Notes: generated by a model not told the origin, from the letters alone. DNA of 64,000 bases from Sycobia sp. Sy_11 (GCA_018907035.1 JACCIC010000167.1:744001-808000), one strand, 5' to 3'. Numbered from the stretch's first letter, positions 21,166 to 34,117 are shown. Translations and numbers: made by a program.

Positions 21166-21930
21166 GCTAAGAATGTTAAGATATTTTCATTGATGAATAA
21201 ATAGCATTTTTACATGTATATTAACATTAACGATTGTTCTTTACATTGATTATTTTTATATTATCCCAAGCGCCAAGTCATATTATAATAATATGTCTAT
21301 AATATTACATTTAAAATATCACAGTTTCTGAGTTTCTGCACTAATTTAAGACAGTATTCTACTTTAGACCCTCGAAAAAACGCTATTTTTGTGAAATTTT
21401 CTGAGAATGCTATTGAAGATATGGATATAGGATTTGAAATGCTTAATAAACACTCTTGAAGTAAATAAAAAAAATTTTTTTATTTACTTTATACATTTTT
21501 TATACATGTAAAGTATGGTCAAAGCCAACACCTCAAAAAGTAGGTAACGTTGTGGTAGTCGTAAAACATTGCCGACGGATGGTCTGAAACAAAAAAAATC
21601 AAATAGTTGTATGTTCAGTATGACTCCAGAAACCGATCTAATTAGAATATTTTATGTACGTGCAAAATCAACAAATGGCGGCGAAAATACGAAAGAAAAA
21701 AAAGCAATTTTTTTTCGTCTTTTTTTGCAATAAAAATATAGTTAGAATTAAAATTTTAAGTTGATTGTAGTTAGAACGGTTGATACATATATATATAGAA
21801 TATGTGTTCAAAATTTCATAAGGATCGGCTCAATAGTTTTTTAGTTTTCAGTACCACGGTACTTAAAAACGCTGTTTTGAGAAAAACGCGTTTAAAGATT
21901 TTGTAAGTGAAAAATCGTAGAAAAAATTAT
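21161..21930. other. AT-rich intronic stretch, nothing recognised
   Basis: No coding motif. It may include the 3' flank of the Mutator-like fragment that ends near 21940. Confidence 0.4.
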
Positions 21931-21939
21931 CTTACACTC

Positions 21940-22420
21940 AATCAGCGATGCCTGGGCCGTACAATATGCCTTCAACTTGTTCCAGGCGAGTATTTTCCTC
22001 TAATTTAGCCTGCTTTTTTTTAAGTTTTGCTCTCCTTAGAAGCCTCAGTCGAGCGGCGGTTCTCTCGAATGATGCGCTGTTGGTCGCGCATATTGGAGAA
22101 CTGCATGGCGGTTTGGCCAATTTTCAGGCCCATAATTTCCATTATTTTCAAAAGTGGGCTGAATCCTTCATAAAAAATGCAGGTAGCAGTGAGGCATGCA
22201 ATTTTAACGATTTTTTTCCATTATAGACGTGCTTCGGTGCGGTAGCCCAAACTGTTGAGTTGAAACACTCATTGTTATTTTGAGTGTTTCTGCCCAAACA
22301 TCTCTCCAGCAATTCCGATTTTGTTAGATCTTCGTAGATCGGTTTCAGCACCTCTTGTACGTCACTAGCAAGAGTAGGACGATGTTTATAATTTTCTAAG
22401 CGTTGTTTGTTTTGGCTTCT
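21940..22420 (-). pseudogene. second Mutator-like transposase fragment
   Basis: The - strand reads VLKPIYEDLTKSELLERCLG, NTQNNNECFNSTVWATAPKH (the NESxN motif with Ser changed to Cys) and, nearer 21940, GILYGPGIAD, the characteristic C-terminal YGPGIAD of insect Mutator-like transposases. A frameshift and stops separate the blocks. Related to, but distinct from, the copy at 9.9-15.9 kb. Confidence 0.75.
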
Positions 22421-23282
22421 TATACTTCCACCAGCTGTCTGAACAGTACGTATGCTGTGGTTTGGAGTCTGTTGAGATTTTGTGGTAATAGCCAGCTCAG
22501 ATCTCGTTTCGCATGCCTTCTACTGAATTTGAATTTCTTTCAATTGCAAGACTGTAGTTTTTAGATAACTCCTTCATTAATTTGATACTTAGATCAGCAG
22601 TCTTCACTTTTTTAATCACGACTTTTGGTTTCTTCACAATTTTCTTCGAAATCCAGAAGCAAAATTATTAAGGGAAAGTAATTTTGAGAAGCAAAGGTAT
22701 ATACCTTTATTCTTACCTTTATTATTCTGATGAGAATATATATAGGTGTAATGATTTACAATAGGGGAACAGCTACTACAGCGAACAATGCCAGGTAGAT
22801 TGCTTATCCAGCGCGCGCGCTGGGCGGTTCGGAATAGCGCGCTCAGATAAGTGCGTTCGAAAGGTGAAAAAGTACAGTTAGACTACTTGAATCTTTCTAA
22901 AATTTTGAGCTAACATTCTTGAATATATTTTATATAATATAATATATTTATAAAATATATTTATAAAACAATATATTTATAAAATACTTTCGAAAAATGT
23001 AAAAAAATAAAACATTTTTTTTCAAAGTTATAAAGTAGAATACTGCCTTAAGTGAAATCATTTAAAGCTTTATTAAACTTACTTCGGATAGCGAAAGTGC
23101 TACCTCTTCATGTAACATAATAAGAAATTTCACCGTGTACGAGCTGCCTGACCTACATTTGTCACACAGATCAATAGCTGCTTACTCCTCGCTCATCAGT
23201 CAGGAAAAAGGGACGTATTCAGTAACCGCCTCTATATTACATCAATATAAGAACATTAAATTAATAAATATTTTTATACTAT
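22421..23282. other. intronic stretch, mostly unassigned
   Basis: The part nearest 22421 probably continues the decayed Mutator relic on the - strand. A GC-rich patch (GCGCGCGCGC) lies near 22814. Nothing else was recognised. Confidence 0.35.
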
Positions 23283-23365
23283 AATGCATTATATAAAAAT
23301 AATGACAGTCAGACTGTCCTTGTTTATTATCACTCCCGAAGAATCTGAAATAAAACTTATTACTA
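23283..23365 (-). repeat. Penelope-like terminal fragment
   Basis: ATGACAGTCAGACTGTCCTT and a short following stretch match, in reverse, the segment downstream of the hammerhead-like motif in the copies at 16.7, 42.25 and 45.3 kb. Confidence 0.6.
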
Positions 23366-23507
23366 AAAATAAATTAGATTAAAAATAATAAAATTATAAA
23401 ATAAGATAATAATAAAATAAAATAATGTAACATAACATAGCTTAAAATACCGAATGTAATAAGTAACAGCAAAATATACAAATATAAATCCAATGTATTT
23501 ACTAATA

Positions 23508-23511
23508 TTGA

Positions 23512-23546
<35 letters not shown>

Positions 23547-23547
23547 T
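23508..23547. repeat. (TA)n microsatellite
   Basis: Interrupted TA tract of about 20 units. Confidence 0.9.
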
Positions 23548-23800
23548 CAACAATAAGCAGTATAATAAATGCTAATGAAATTAAGAAGAATACACGTACA
23601 AATATTATTATAGTATTAGGTACATCAAATATGTACCTTCTGCCTTTTTGTCTTCTGAATTTCGCGGCTATGTGCAAAGCGCTACAGACCTCGTATCTGG
23701 CTATACTATACATCATTTGAAAGGTTTTGACATAACGTATAAAACGACGCTATGCATGATTAGTTTGGATATTGCGTTCAAAAGTTTTAGACGTGTAAAC

Positions 23801-24710
23801 ATGGAGTTCACTAACGCCGAAATTCGGGTTATTTTAAAGTTTTCCTTCGTCAAAGGCAAATCCGCTAGAGAAGCGTTCCGTGAGATTAATGGTGTTTTAG
23901 GAGATGGCACGCTTTCACTTCGAACGATCCCATGTATAAGCCAGCTGGCGGAAGAACTGTGACGACGAATACCAATCAAATCATGGAATTTATCGAATTA
24001 GACCGGCATGTGGCATCTTGTGACGTCACCCAGGAGATGAGAGTTAGTCACCAAACCATTTTAAACCATCTGCAGAAGGCCGGATACAAAAAAAGCTTGA
24101 TGTTTGGGTGCCGCATGATTTGACGAAAAAAACCTTCTAGAACGGATTAACGCTTGCGATGTGCTGCTGAAACGTAATGAACTCGACCCATTTTTGAAGC
24201 GGATGTTGACTGGCGACGAAAAATTGATCATATACGACAATATCAAGCGAAAACCGTCGTGGTCCATCATCGTGGTGAATCATCCACTATGAGCTGCTCC
24301 CATATGGCCAGACGCTTAATTCTACCATCTACTATGAACAACTGGACCGCTTGGAGCAAGCTATTGACCAGAAGCGTCCACAATTGGCCAACAGTAAGGG
24401 TGTAATGTTCCACTAGGACAACGCCAGACCACACACTGCGTTGATGAGTCGTCAGAAGCTACGGGAGTTCGGATGAGAGCTTTTATCGCATCCACCATAT
24501 AGCCCGGACATAGCGCAAAGTGATTACCACCTGTTCCTGTCCATGCCGAATGCGCTTGGTGGTGTAAGGTTGGACTCAAAAGAGGCTTGTGAAAAGTGAC
24601 TGTCCGAGTTCTTCGCAAATAAGGAGAGGGATTTCTACGACAGGGGTATTATGAAGTTGCCCTCTAGATGGAAACAGATTATCGAACAAAACGGCTCATA
24701 TTTGAAGTAA
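23801..24710 (+). pseudogene. mariner transposase, nearly full length but inactivated
   Basis: ATG at 23801 opens MEFTNAEIRVILKFSF; the stop is at 24708-24710 after EQNGSYLK. Landmarks: VTQEMRVSHQTILNHL, GYKKSLM (frameshift), LDPFLKRMLTGDEKLI (first Asp), a deletion of about 35 codons near 24285, YELLPYGQTLNSTIYY, HxDNARPH near 24420 (second Asp, preceded by a stop), HPPYSPDIAQSDYHLF (third Asp) and FYDRGIMKLPSRW. Three in-frame stops, a frameshift and the deletion inactivate it. The overall sequence resembles the mellifera/irritans-type mariners known from Hymenoptera; the subfamily call is inference. Confidence 0.85.
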
Positions 24711-25305
24711 ATCCGACCACTGTAACACTTTTTATAAAGTATTGAATGAAGAGCAAAAAAGCGGAAGGAAGATATTTGACAACCTAATATTTAGGTTCAA
24801 TAGTGCATTATTTGTGAATTTATTAATTCCACATTAAACTTTTATGAGCTTCAGATTGATTCTTACTATGAAGTTTACAATTCTCAATATAATTCTGTAT
24901 CATTAGTAAAATCATATATGATGAGGGTGTGAAGGATTTGTACTCACATGTAAATAAAGGTCTCCTTTTTTGGGTAATTCAAGCTGCCGAAGCACGCTGA
25001 GAGATAGTATACATAAACGCTCACTTACAAACCTCGAAAAAAAATTTCCTACTCTGGCATCCAGTTACGTCTCCCAGTCGCTGAGGTTGCAAAGTTTATA
25101 CGCACGACTTGAACTGACTATCAAACAGACATATGCATATTATTTTCTTATATTTAAATGCAAAATAAAAGTGCAAGATATGCATCTTAACTATTTGAAA
25201 TAATTTATAGGAGAGGTATAGATTATTAAGAGGACATTATTTATTGATATATTTTTGTGTAAATGCAGTGTACATAAAGCAATACTTATTTTTCTATTTT
25301 TTTAG
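24711..25305. other. end of BUD23 intron, nothing recognised
   Basis: AT-rich sequence ending in the polypyrimidine tract TTTTTCTATTTTTTTAG that forms the exon acceptor. Confidence 0.5.
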
Positions 25306-25729
25306 AAGTTGCCAAGGACCGCGATGTTCAAGGAGATTTAATATTGTCTGATATGGGTCACGGTATACCATTTAAAGCTGGTACGTTTGATGGAGCTATT
25401 AGCATTTCTGCTTTGCAATGGTTGTGTAATGTAGATAATAGTAAACAAATAGTCCAAAAACGATTACAAATATTTTTTTGCACACTATTTGCTGCTTTAT
25501 CTAATAGTGGTCGAGCAGTGCTTCAATTCTATCCTCAAAATGATGCACAAATTAATGTTATGATGGAAGCAGCAGCAAAAGCTGGATTTTTTGGTGGAGT
25601 AGTTGTTGACTATCCAAACAGTAAAAAGGCTAAAAAATTTTTTCTTGTTCTAATGACCTCTGATTATTCGAAATTGAAAAGACCTATAACAGCATTTCAA
25701 AAATCTCAAACAACGTATAAATCTAAAAG
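25306..25729 (+). CDS. BUD23: BUD23 methyltransferase, central exon
   Basis: Acceptor TTTTTTTAG before 25306 and donor GTACTT from 25730. Encodes ILSDMGHGIPF, TFDGAISISALQWLCN (the motif after strand 4, with the family's characteristic ISxxQWLCN), GRAVLQFYPQN (strand 5 region), GFFGGVVVDYPNSKKAKKFF and LKRPITAFQKSQ. The frame is uninterrupted and agrees in phase with both neighbours, and residues conserved in the Bud23 family are kept. Fold, pathway and TRMT112 partnership as for the previous exon are family knowledge. Confidence 0.92.
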
Positions 25730-25795
25730 GTACTTTACATTAAAAATGTATAACACCTAGTATTATAATTCTAATGTAATATATATTTCTTTCAG

Positions 25796-25943
25796 AAAGT
25801 GTACTGGCATTGAAAATGATAAGTTTTTCAAATGTAAACGAAATTGGATTATGAAGAAAAAAGAAAAATTTCGTCGTAAAGGAAAATCTGTTAAAACAGA
25901 TTCTAAATATACTGGTCGAAACAGAAAAAACAAAAAATTTTAA
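25796..25943 (+). CDS. BUD23: BUD23 methyltransferase, C-terminal exon
   Basis: A 66-base intron with TTCTTTCAG acceptor precedes it. The exon encodes the basic C-terminal region typical of Bud23 (WIMKKKEKFRRKGKSV, then SKYTGRNRK) and ends at TAA 25941-25943. Basic Lys/Arg-rich ends with a YTGRxRK motif are characteristic and thought to act in nuclear or pre-ribosomal targeting. Visible exons total about 250 codons. Confidence 0.9.
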
Positions 25944-25991
25944 TTTTTCCGTCTTGATTTTTTTTTAATCGTGTCATTAATGTAAATTATT

Positions 25992-25997
25992 AATAAA
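25992..25997 (+). terminator. BUD23: polyadenylation signal of BUD23
   Basis: AATAAA lies 49 bases after the stop codon, a usual distance for a compact insect 3' UTR. Confidence 0.6.
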
Positions 25998-26394
25998 AGA
26001 TTTAGTAAAAGGAGTTTACGACGATGGGGTTTAAATTCAGTTGATGTGAAGTAATAGTGCAGAGCACTCATTTGCTAAAGATGGAATTATATTCGATCTT
26101 TACATAACATTTTACTCCAATTTCTTCAGCTCTTTATTTTTATTGTTGGAATTTAGATATAAATAGTATATTCTAGTTTCTATTATAAGCACTGCTTATT
26201 TAGAAGAGAACAATTTTTTTCTTCAATTAGATATAAAAAACTTTAATTTGTCTATTTTATGATATTTCGAGCGGCAATCTAGATTATAAAACAGACACAT
26301 ATTGTATTTAATTAATCTTTAATTAATCAGTAATTAAAACTTTAATTAATCAGAACCCTTCGGCATGTAACAAGTCCCTTTGCAATGACAATTC

Positions 26395-26620
26395 GACTAT
26401 CCTAATTTAGAATCATCCGCGTAGACTAATCTGGAATTAAAATTTTAATAGCTGAAAAAAATTTTTTTATTAGTGAAGTACAATCGGACTGTTGACACCA
26501 CTTATATTTAATTAAAGTTACTGCTGCTACTGTCCAACGTTTCGAGCTCGCTATGGCTCCTCATCAAGGATCAATCAGTTTGGTAAAATAAAAGAAGAAT
26601 ATATCTAGGTTGCTCCAGTT
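26395..26620 (-). repeat. Penelope-like terminal fragment with mutated hammerhead core
   Basis: In reverse orientation this carries the CGAAAC strand (26539-26544) and stem II, but the catalytic strand reads TTGATGAG instead of CTGATGAG (26559-26566). Downstream it shows the degraded acceptor region and the GTAGACTAATCTGG block. The core C-to-T change should abolish cleavage. Confidence 0.65.
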
Positions 26621-29600
26621 TTCGTATATTGAGTATTATGCCAGAAACTGTTCAAGCGGTATGTTTCGTTTTGAGGGTAACATGTAACATATATTCTTTG
26701 AGTGACAGTCGAGTCTCTAGTGTGAAACGCAGATATTTAATTTTTTTCTTGATTGTATTTTAGCACGATCTAAAATTCTTTTTTCTCTCTGTTTACTCTA
26801 GTTAGATGTTAGAGGGAAAGAAAAGTATCTTGTTATCTCTTTTCGTATAGTGCCCACTGTAATAAATAGGAGGGGAAATAGGAGCCTTAGTACTGTCTTA
26901 GATTAGCTATAGCTAGACGGGAAGAGAACAATATACTTTTCTCTCTGTAATCTGACAGTTATAACGTTTCCCTAGAAATTCACTAAATCTCCGTTTTGAT
27001 CTTATATCCTTGTGGTACTACAAGAAAGATGTCTTGAATTGTATGTACATGACTCTAATTTATATAGACACCGGTCGTAACACTACACTTCATTCTAAAG
27101 GAATTTACCTTTAGAATAGTCATTGGTTAATCAGAATTGCGTATAAAACCTGCTGGCAAAATCCGCTGTTGAAAACCCAAGAAATTCCCAAGTAAATCTT
27201 TAGGTTCAGTTGATTTGATCAGTGCACTCAATAACAAAACATACTATTAGTAGGCTTAAAACATAATATTATACCTTTAGAAGTTCATCTTTCCTTCAAA
27301 TAATTTTCAATCTCTTCAATTTCATAGCTGCCGCTCAATAGGGTAATTACTTGTTGATCAACATAAAATTCATTGTTATTTTCATCTATATTGGGGATCG
27401 AGTTAAATATTAAAAGCTGAATTAATCCGAGAACATAATTGTTATTGGATGAGAGCTCTATAGGAGGAAATATTGAGCTTCAAAGAGTACATATCATGGA
27501 AAGCGTCAAAGTAAACGATTCCGTGATATACGAGAATGGTGACGATTCGCTCATGTCAGAGATTATATAGAACTACTTGCGAGATTGTTATATAGAAATT
27601 GCAGGTATAAATGATTGCAAATATATGTATTAACATCTTAATATCTTTCGTAATTATATATAATTTCAGTCTCACCAAAGTAGAATAAAAAGTTTAAGGG
27701 CAGCTTTAAATCACCAAAACTATCAAAGATAGTACTCTATTGCCTCGTTGGCGATTTGCAACTCAATGAGTTCCAGGACCACCTGCATCGTCATCAACAT
27801 TCACAAACCTGATTCACTATAATGCGGATCATTATATATAAAGCGCTACGCATAAATACGCCGCGAAAAGTACAAATTTTTTAAAATACGAGCGTATTTT
27901 GTTAAATCAATGTCAGATAATGGTCACACGGGCAATTGTAGAGAGAAGATTTTTCTTCTAATCCTTTCATTTTAAACGATTTTAGGTACAGACCTCTCCT
28001 ATTTCTCTTTCCTTTTTAACAGCCACGCGAGCTCCCTTTAATGCAAAGCACACTAATTTTCGAAAACTCGAACTTAAAATCAGAATACAGTAGATTAAAT
28101 TAATAAATTTTTCCATGTTGCTTTATTGTTTTTATCCAGCAATTTTTGTTTCTTTTTTTTTTAAATCCTATTTCTAAATTTACTTTTAGTTCCATTGCAT
28201 TATAGACTCCAAATACAGCAGCCTTTTCGACCATATTTGCATCCGTTGATATAAGACGCAATCGAGCTATGTCTCTGAGAACTTGATCCGCAGCATGCGT
28301 AGCTTGCACATTGTTAACAATAGTGGAATAACCTGTGTGCTGATATTATCAAGAAGAATCAAGGGAATTTATCCTAGGATCATCATGAGCTATACGTTTC
28401 TCTCAATTTTGTTCCAGGTCCACAGTACTAATAATCTGGTAAATGTAGTTAAAGAGGTATTTTACTAAGTATTTTAATACTACGTCATTACCTTCTCGCT
28501 TGTGTAGGATCATTCTGTACCGAAAAATAACATTTTACTATTTGAATTTATACATAAGCGTGCTATTTATTCTCTACTACCTCAGTTTCCTTCCAAATCG
28601 CGATATGCAACCATGGAATTCGATGAGTGCTCAACAAAATTAGCAGTCATAATCTTTGACTCTTACAGAATAGGGAAAATGTAAACGACATGGATATTTA
28701 CTACCAGATAGTATACGAACAGTGATTTGTAAACCTTTCAATTGTGGAAAAACCAATAGCATATTGACAATAACACGCGGACACGCACACACACACGCGC
28801 GCACACACACACTGGTCGCTGCTCTAAAAGGAGGGAATGGGGGACATAAGAAATTATGGATTATATAAATTTACAAACAAATTATACTTAATTAATAGTC
28901 ATATCTCTCATAGAATTATCATGCGCGTGTAACAATATTATAAGTAGTTAATCGGAGGCTAGAATCCTAAAATCCCGAGCGGATTTGGCGCGAAGTAACG
29001 CGGTAACATGGCATAAAATATTCGAAAAAGGGGAGCACGAGGCTCTAGACCATCGGTATAACAAAGCAAAAGGGGATCGCGATGAAGACGAGCATGGATG
29101 GAAAGGCATCATGCTAATTTACACAAGATATTCTAACGGTACTACCATAGGTGGCGTCCTAGCTGTCAACGATGATACCCGTGAACTGCAGCGGCAGCGC
29201 CTCGGCACCTGTACAGCGCCTGGCTTCTAAGATACAATGTATTCTAAAGGGAGTACTATATTAATTTTAATATCTGTATGGTTTTGTGAAGATAGCTTAA
29301 TTTGCTGTTCAACAAATTTAATTCGTATTCCTCAGAAATTCAGATTTTATCAGTTTTTGAAGGCTGATTCAACATCACTCGAAGTTACCTAATTGTCCTT
29401 CTTTTGCGCTGTTACCAACTTTTTTGACATAATTTGCAAAAAATTCTTTGAACATAATTTGCAAGGCTACGATAACATCGTTTCTCACACGCAATTCGAG
29501 TGTTTTTCATGAGGTCTGTTATTGATACGTTATTGCTGCAGACGCATAATCTATCTATCCAACGATATCCTCACTATCAGCCATATTTCCAGATGCAAAT

Positions 29601-30130
29601 AAAAAGGATTCTGAACGCCATCTTAATAGTTACATCAGTATAATATTTGCTTCCTCCGTTTTGCAATAGATGTTGCGATAAATGGTAGTCGTGTTAAATA
29701 GATCGTAGATGTCATACAATAAGCTTAGGTATTTGTAAACATAAAATCATCGACATATTAGTCGATTTGTGTCTGCATCATAAAGTTATTCACGATTAAA
29801 TATGTCAGCTTATAAGCCAAATTTATTTAAATAAATAGTATAATAAATTTTGTTTTTTATTTTTTTAAAACAAATATTAAGAGTAGTTGAAAATAATTGT
29901 GAAAGTGTGAAAAACAGAAATTAGCAAAATAGACTTTAATTGTCGTTTCTCTTTCTGACTGGCATAAATATTGTAAATAATTTATTTCATTAAAAAAAAT
30001 TAAACTCTTTCTTACAGAGAGCAACAAAATATAGTATATTTTAATGAGCATATAAAAGAAGAACAAATACAAAGAAAAAACATGAAATAGAAACAATTGT
30101 TAACAAATATATAACGATTTTTACAAAAGA
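26621..30130. other. long AT-rich stretch, few recognisable features
   Basis: Includes a CA/CG tract at 28776-28812. Short open frames at 28100-28309 (-) and 28985-29230 (+) show no family resemblance and have no splice context. No repeat units or transposon motifs were recognised across these 3.5 kb. Confidence 0.4.
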
Positions 30131-30135
30131 TAAAG

Positions 30136-32221
30136 ATGATATTGGTTCCGGAAAACGAGGCCCAAATAAATCTACTAATTGATAAATATTGCAGTAAGAG
30201 CCCATGCCGATGCTGTTCATTAGAACATAAAATGAAAATAGAAGAAGAAATTACTAAACTATTAGATAAAAACCTTATCAAAGAATCATATAGCCTGTTT
30301 GCAGCACCAGTAACATTAGAATTCAAAAGAAAATAAAAGATCAAGGTTATGCATGATTTTAGAGACTTAAGTATCATGGTTGTACCTGAATACCTTTACG
30401 AATTGAAGATAGCAAGAAAGCATTTACAACACAAGAAGGACATTTTCAATATACATGCTGACCATTTGGACTAAAAAGAGCATATGCGATTTTCTTAAAT
30501 TAAATTGAAATTTAAACAATGTACATTTACAGCCGATTAAGTTAAATATCTTCGACATATAATTCATAATAATTCAGTGAGACCATTAAAAGATAATTTC
30601 ATATCGATAAAAAACTTTCCAGAACAAAAATCTCAATAAAATATTAGACTATTTTTAGGAAAATAAAATTTCTGTTATGAATAAAAAAAATGTGAAAATG
30701 GTTTTAACAAAATAAAAGAATTATTGTGCTCTCAACTAATATTGAAGATATTTGATAATAGCCTATCAGCCCAAATTTATATAGACAAATCCAAAGAAAG
30801 TATCGAAACAATATCAAAACAGACGCAGCTGGATGGTAAAAATAAGCCAGTAGCTTATTTTAAAAAAAAAAACTTCACGATATATTCAGATCATAAACCT
30901 TTGGAAAATTTAAATATAAAAGTAAGAACTGACGATGAATTTGGTGATCTAACATATTATTTATCACAGTATGATTTTGAGATAAAATATATACCAAGAA
31001 AGGAAAACGTAGAAGTAAATTGTCTAAGTAGAAATCCAGTATTAAATTCAAAAGAAAATGAGGAAATGCTGAAAATAGTAGATATTATTAAAATAGATGA
31101 AATAAAAATAGATCAAGTAACTAATATAATGATTAAGAAAAAATTGTCAATTTTATAAAGAAAGATAGAATATTTTACAAAAAAATTAGAACTAGAGAAA
31201 AAATAATTTTATCGGAAGAGCTCAGTAGAAAAATAATAAAAGAAACATATAAGAAATGGTTTCACATAGATATTACACACACGGCAAATAAGGTATGCCC
31301 ATATTATGCATCAAGAAAGAAAAGAAAAAATATTATAGTAGATGTTAGACAATACGAAATATGTATAAAAAATAAATTAGCAGGCCAACAAAATATGGTT
31401 TAATGTCATACTTACGACCAGCAACAAAACCGTTTAAAATAATGTCAATAGATACTGTTGATGGATTTGAAGGACAAAGATCAACAAAAACATATCTGCA
31501 CTTCATGATAGGCTATTTCACGAGGTTGCATCTATTTTTACATCAAAGACACAACACATTTTATTTTGTTAAGCTAATAAAAAACAGTAGAAACAGGAGA
31601 AATTGGAATAATACTCGCTGATCAATATCCAGGAATAAATTCAAAGGAGTTTGAACAATTTGTAAACGAAAATGATACTAATTAATATTTACTGCAGTGA
31701 ACACACCGTCTTCAAATGACTTGAATAAAAGATTAAACCAGACGCTAGTTAATAAAATAAGATGCAGAATAAATGAAGTACAAGAAAATAAATCTTAAGC
31801 TACAATTGCTAAAGAATGTGTAGATACAATAAAACAGAACATGCAGCTACGGGTTTTTCACCAAAAGATTTAATAAAAGGCTATACGAGTATAATAGCTT
31901 TAGATTAGAAGGGATCTATTAGCTTTAGAAACTATAATAAAAAATCACATTATAAAAAATGAAAATATTATGATTTCAAAATAGGAAATTTAGTACACAT
32001 AGAAAATGGCAGTGGTTGAAATAGAAAAACTAGATAATTTAAGAATTGGACGATTGGAGATAATCAAATACTATATACAAAATTAAAACTGGAAGAAAAA
32101 CATTAGAAATAAGTTTATTCCATATCACAAAATTAATTCCCTTACTAAAAGAAAAAGAGAATCGTCTATAATAGATAATTAAGCGGTTCAGACTATTATT
32201 ATTGAAAATCTTCATCTGTGC
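30136..32221 (+). pseudogene. Gypsy-type LTR retrotransposon pol relic (+ strand)
   Basis: Domains in order, with many stops: RT N-terminus (KIEEEITKLLDKNLIKESYS, then a frame with MHDFRDLSIMVVPE), a short RT block (GHFQYTC-PFGLKRAYA near 30450), RNase H (ENLNIKVRTDDEF, LTYYLSQYDFEIKYIPRK, 30724-31158, with a deletion before FTIYSDHKPLE), an H2C2-like zinc region near 31250-31400, integrase core (KPFKIMSIDTVDGFEGQRST near 31430, ILADQYPGINSKEF near 31620) and integrase C-terminal remnants to about 32170. It ends at a G-rich tract at 32222-32229. Confidence 0.8.
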
Positions 32222-32241
32222 GGGGGGGGTGTAACATTCCA
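32222..32241 (+). promoter_or_regulatory. polypurine tract and start of 3' LTR of the Gypsy relic
   Basis: GGGGGGG followed by TGTAACATTCC fits a polypurine primer site and a TG-initial LTR. After 11 bases the LTR is interrupted by the mariner relic. The probable LTR ends at 34915 and 49609 read ACGTTACA, the near-inverted counterpart of TGTAACATT. Confidence 0.5.
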
Positions 32242-32530
32242 GTCAATCATTTAAATTTATTGCGCATGATATTATAGGGAAACCATATATTGTTCCGCAA
32301 TCACTGTAGTCGCCTGATTTAGTACCATGTGACTTCAGCAAACTCGAAAGACCACCTCGGGGATACGGTTTTGATTCGAAGAAATAAAAGCCGAATAGAT
32401 GAAACTGATGGCCATTCCAAAATACGAGTATAAAAAATGTTTTGAAAATTTTCAAAACCGTTGGTATAATTGCATTTCATCCGGGGGGGTGATTATTTTC
32501 AGAGGGATGAATTAGATTTAGAAGAATAAG
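32242..32530 (+). pseudogene. mariner transposase C-terminal relic
   Basis: With frameshifts, the + strand shows SPDLVPCDF near 32310 (third catalytic Asp in SPDLxPxDF context), a KKCFENFQNRW-like block near 32430 and a GGxYFQRDELDLEE-like end near 32500-32525. It is truncated at the 5' side where it interrupts the Gypsy LTR start. Confidence 0.65.
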
Positions 32531-32584
32531 TAAAGATTTCAAGTTATAAATAAAGTCTTACTCATATTTGTACATAGTATTATA

Positions 32585-32700
32585 CTTTTGTAACGCCAGC
32601 GATCTAAGATGGCCGGAAGCGGTCAAGAGATACGGGCCGCATGACATCAGCGCTGTGAGCTAAAAGAGTTCTGGATCACCAGAAGTGATACTCACAAATA
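32585..32700. repeat. dispersed repeat shared with 18.44-18.49 kb
   Basis: The segment with CATCAGCGCTGTGAGCTAAA, TTCTGGATCACCAGAAGTGA matches 18440-18495 with substitutions. TGTAACGCC at 32589 resembles an LTR start. Probably a fragment of an LTR family. Confidence 0.5.
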
Positions 32701-33265
32701 TCATACTGGCTTTTGTTGCAAATGTAATTTTTACAGTAAAAGACATCAAAATCCATAGAAATTTTAGTTTTTGAAATTGATCTCGGAAAATAAGCAAAAT
32801 CACGAAATATACAATATTTACAAACGTGGTAGATTTAATCAATATACATTTTCTTTTTTCTATAAATTTTTTAGAACAAGCGATAGAAAATTTTTAAACA
32901 TTTGGTTTCTGTTTTTCCTGAAAATCGACTTGTATCTTTATCTTTATGAATATCACGTGGCTTTTGGCGCATGTGACGTCTGGGCATATTCACCTTTTCA
33001 TCCACATTACTTCAATACGAGATAAACACATATATTTTTATATACATGTGCCTTCGTTGTACCTTGGCTTGTTTTGAGCCTGGAGTTTCCTCCCCTAGTT
33101 CGGGAATATTTTGTTAAACAGTTGATGGAAAATGACATATATTTGTGTAATTCCTACGCTTATTTAGATTAACCGGAGTCCAAGGGCTTCGTTTGAATAC
33201 AGTTTCCTCTTGTTTCGAAAGGGAACCTGCATTTGCCTCGGCCTACCGATTTATTTCCCTAATAA

Positions 33266-33267
33266 CT

Positions 33268-33309
<42 letters not shown>
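33266..33309. repeat. (TA)n microsatellite
   Basis: About 21 TA units. Confidence 0.95.
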
Positions 33310-33315
<6 letters not shown>

Positions 33316-33797
33316 TTCTTTATGTAATACACGCGTCCGAAATAAACAAAAATATAATATACTGAGCAAATATACTACTTCGAAATTAAATTAATACATG
33401 CGGTAAACATACCAAAAGCAGGCAAAGCAGCGACCGCCAAAAACCGAAGCATAGAGGGAGAATACAATATAGAGTCTCTCTCTCTCTACCGCTAGATGAA
33501 GTAAGAAAAATACGTTAGAGGGGATACATCTTGCTCGGCGGGAGAGAGTCACGCCAAGTGCATTAGGCTGGCGGTAGCTATTCCCTTCTAATACATGCTC
33601 GCATGCACACTATTGTACACATTCGCCGTACGGCACGCGCCAATAGCGAATACCGTGGTAGGAGAACGTGTAAGCCTCTATACTGGCGCGCGCATTTCAG
33701 CATATACAAGGGGTGTCTTAAACTAATTCACCCGCTGTATTTCATTTATGAATATATACAAATGTTATTAACACCGAATATAATATACATATATGTA

Positions 33798-33926
<129 letters not shown>

Positions 33927-34117
33927 CATAGAATAATATTTTTACGCAGTAAATCGATTGCCATACGATCTATATCTGTAAAATTATAATTAATATTAAT
34001 TATTATTATTATTATAAATCGGCAGATCATACGATGTTAGACGAGCGGCGGCGATTATAACCGCTATATAATAATTATAATTAATTTATAATTATATATA
34101 AATATTTATAATTTAAT

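Larger units (their letters stand above)
20190..25305 (+). other. BUD23: BUD23 intron (5.1 kb) filled with transposon relics
   Basis: GT donor at 20190 and TTTTTTTAG acceptor ending at 25305. The phases agree: exon codon parts 'A' and 'AA' join across the intron. It contains, in order, a Gypsy integrase piece, a mariner N-terminus, a (TA)n tract, a Mutator-like piece, a Penelope end fragment, a second (TA)n tract and a nearly complete mariner relic. Insects usually have far shorter introns in such housekeeping genes. Confidence 0.85.

Noticed and set aside
28100..29230. Two short frames (28100-28309 - and 28985-29230 +)
   Set aside because: No recognisable motif, splice context or repeat association; not supported as genes.
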